A program made the position numbers and the translations under genes. 64,000 nt of DNA from Bathynomus jamesi (taxonomy: Eukaryota; Arthropoda; Malacostraca; Isopoda; Cirolanidae). The stretch is from positions 251,478 through 315,477 of the forward strand of contig JAJOZX010005623.1 of NCBI GenBank assembly GCA_023014485.1, written 5' to 3'. The notes under the pieces are model-generated. The model did not search any database, had not been told where the DNA came from, and worked only from the letters and a program-made list of their open reading frames with translations. Of this stretch, positions 63,240-64,000 are shown piece after piece (position 1 is the first letter of the stretch; each line of letters starts with the position of its first letter).

Positions 63240-63740
63240 TAACTTTTAAAGAAAGGGCAAAAAATATTAATTTGTTAAAAACCGTAATAACTAAACTGGA
63301 ATACTACTCACTTTCAATATTTCAATATAAAAAAGAAGAAATTAGTCAGTAGAAACAGGAACTTTACATCGAAAATATATGAATTAGAAGACTTAAACTG
63401 AAATTGGAGAGGTTACTTGAACTAAACTTCTCCCAGGAGAGAGAGAGAGAGAGAGAGAGAACATCATCTACACATGGAAAATATTTGAAAAGATAACCCT
63501 AATAATATTCATGGAAGGAAGGGAAAGCAGAATGTGCAGCATTCAGAAGTAAAAAACAGACAAAGAACAATTTCAATCGTGAGTGAGAACAGCCTTGCAA
63601 ATTGTAAACGACGAAATTATTAATCAATAGCTAAAAGAGATAATCAATATGACGGCTGTTAAAATGGACATCTTCAAAAGGGAATTAGACATCTGGCTCA
63701 GGACAATTCCAGTTGAGCCGGGTGCTTCTGTTTGTTATAT
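63240..63740 (+). pseudogene. LINE (second family), C-terminal fragment, copy E
   Basis: Broken plus-strand frames read NLLKTVITKLEYYS (about 63270), IYTWKIFEK (about 63465), GRESRMCSI and MDIFKRELDIWLRTIPVEPG (about 63670-63720), matching the C-terminus of copies A-D. A (GA)n tract lies inside it at 63433-63459 where relatives have the SLERRRERY codons, so the repeat may have grown from that purine-rich coding segment. Confidence 0.75.
63433..63459. repeat. (GA)n microsatellite
   Basis: About 13 GA units within the LINE fragment. Confidence 0.9.
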
Positions 63741-63744
63741 TTAT

Positions 63745-64000
63745 AAAATGATGGGGTTGTTTAACCCTTCGCAACATCTAAGATCATAACTGAGGGGACT
63801 TACGGCTTTACGTGTGTAATAATTGATTTATGTGAATTTAAATAATTAAAACAAAAATTATTCGAAATGTGTAAGCTGAGTTAATGTAAAATATAGTGAT
63901 TTAAATAAATTAAATAAATGTTCACAATTAAAGATCGAAGTATGAAATACTAGTTGGCATATGGAGAGAGATATGAAATATGGTGAAAGGCTGAGCATAT
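63745..64000. other. No feature seen
   Basis: AT-rich sequence to the window end. Confidence 0.3.

Overview
This window is repeat-dominated nuclear DNA of an animal, most likely an arthropod and plausibly a decapod crustacean. The reasons are AT-rich sequence, very many (AT)n, (GA)n and (CA)n tracts, arthropod-type TTAGG motifs, a gypsy/errantivirus-type retroelement with a baculovirus-F-like env, and dense hAT, Tc1/mariner, LINE and foldback elements. The species is an inference. I find no host single-copy gene, rRNA operon or CRISPR array; nearly all coding sequence belongs to mobile elements.

Layout. 1-10 kb: broken Merlin transposase, a foldback palindrome, hAT MITEs with 8-bp target duplications (1684-2090, 7087-7289), LINE fragments (3920-5092; 7930-8970), a SCAND3/ZBED5-type hAT relic (5125-6055) and a mariner-derived element (6396-7041). 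10.2-14.5 kb: a complete 4.26-kb hAT transposon with a perfect 8-bp duplication and a four-exon BED-finger transposase on the minus strand, carrying frameshifts. 15-23 kb: microsatellites, minisatellites, SINE or tRNA-like sequences and short inverted-repeat elements.

23.87-30.55 kb is the most interesting region. A 6.68-kb unit has hAT-like ends (CAGTG...CACTG) and a perfect 8-bp duplication (ctgtaatt). Its own gene is a multi-exon cysteine-containing protein of a family I know only as 'uncharacterised'; it lacks the hAT dimerisation domain. A second hAT element (26440-30088, TTF finger plus DUF4371-type transposase) sits inside its first coding exon. This suggests that the uncharacterised family is borne by a DNA transposon, as transposase or cargo.

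31-36.3 kb: LINE copies with nested MITEs. 36.3-46.8 kb: a complete LTR retroelement on the minus strand with about 1.07-kb LTRs that are almost identical, PBS, gag, protease, RT-RNase H-integrase, an overlapping env and a polypurine tract. It is a recent insertion, but single-base frame breaks interrupt gag, pro-pol and the env membrane anchor. 46.8-50.4 kb: two LINE copies head to head. 50.4-64 kb: mariner, hAT and Tc1-like elements, foldback palindromes, and three long palindromes bordered by or adjoining (AT)n.

Recurring themes are (i) a palindrome family with a shared core (TTCGTTAGTTAGC... and GGGCGTACAGTT modules) but copy-specific outer arms, (ii) near-perfect hairpins with very short loops, and (iii) many one-base losses in otherwise open frames, which may be decay or long-read consensus error.
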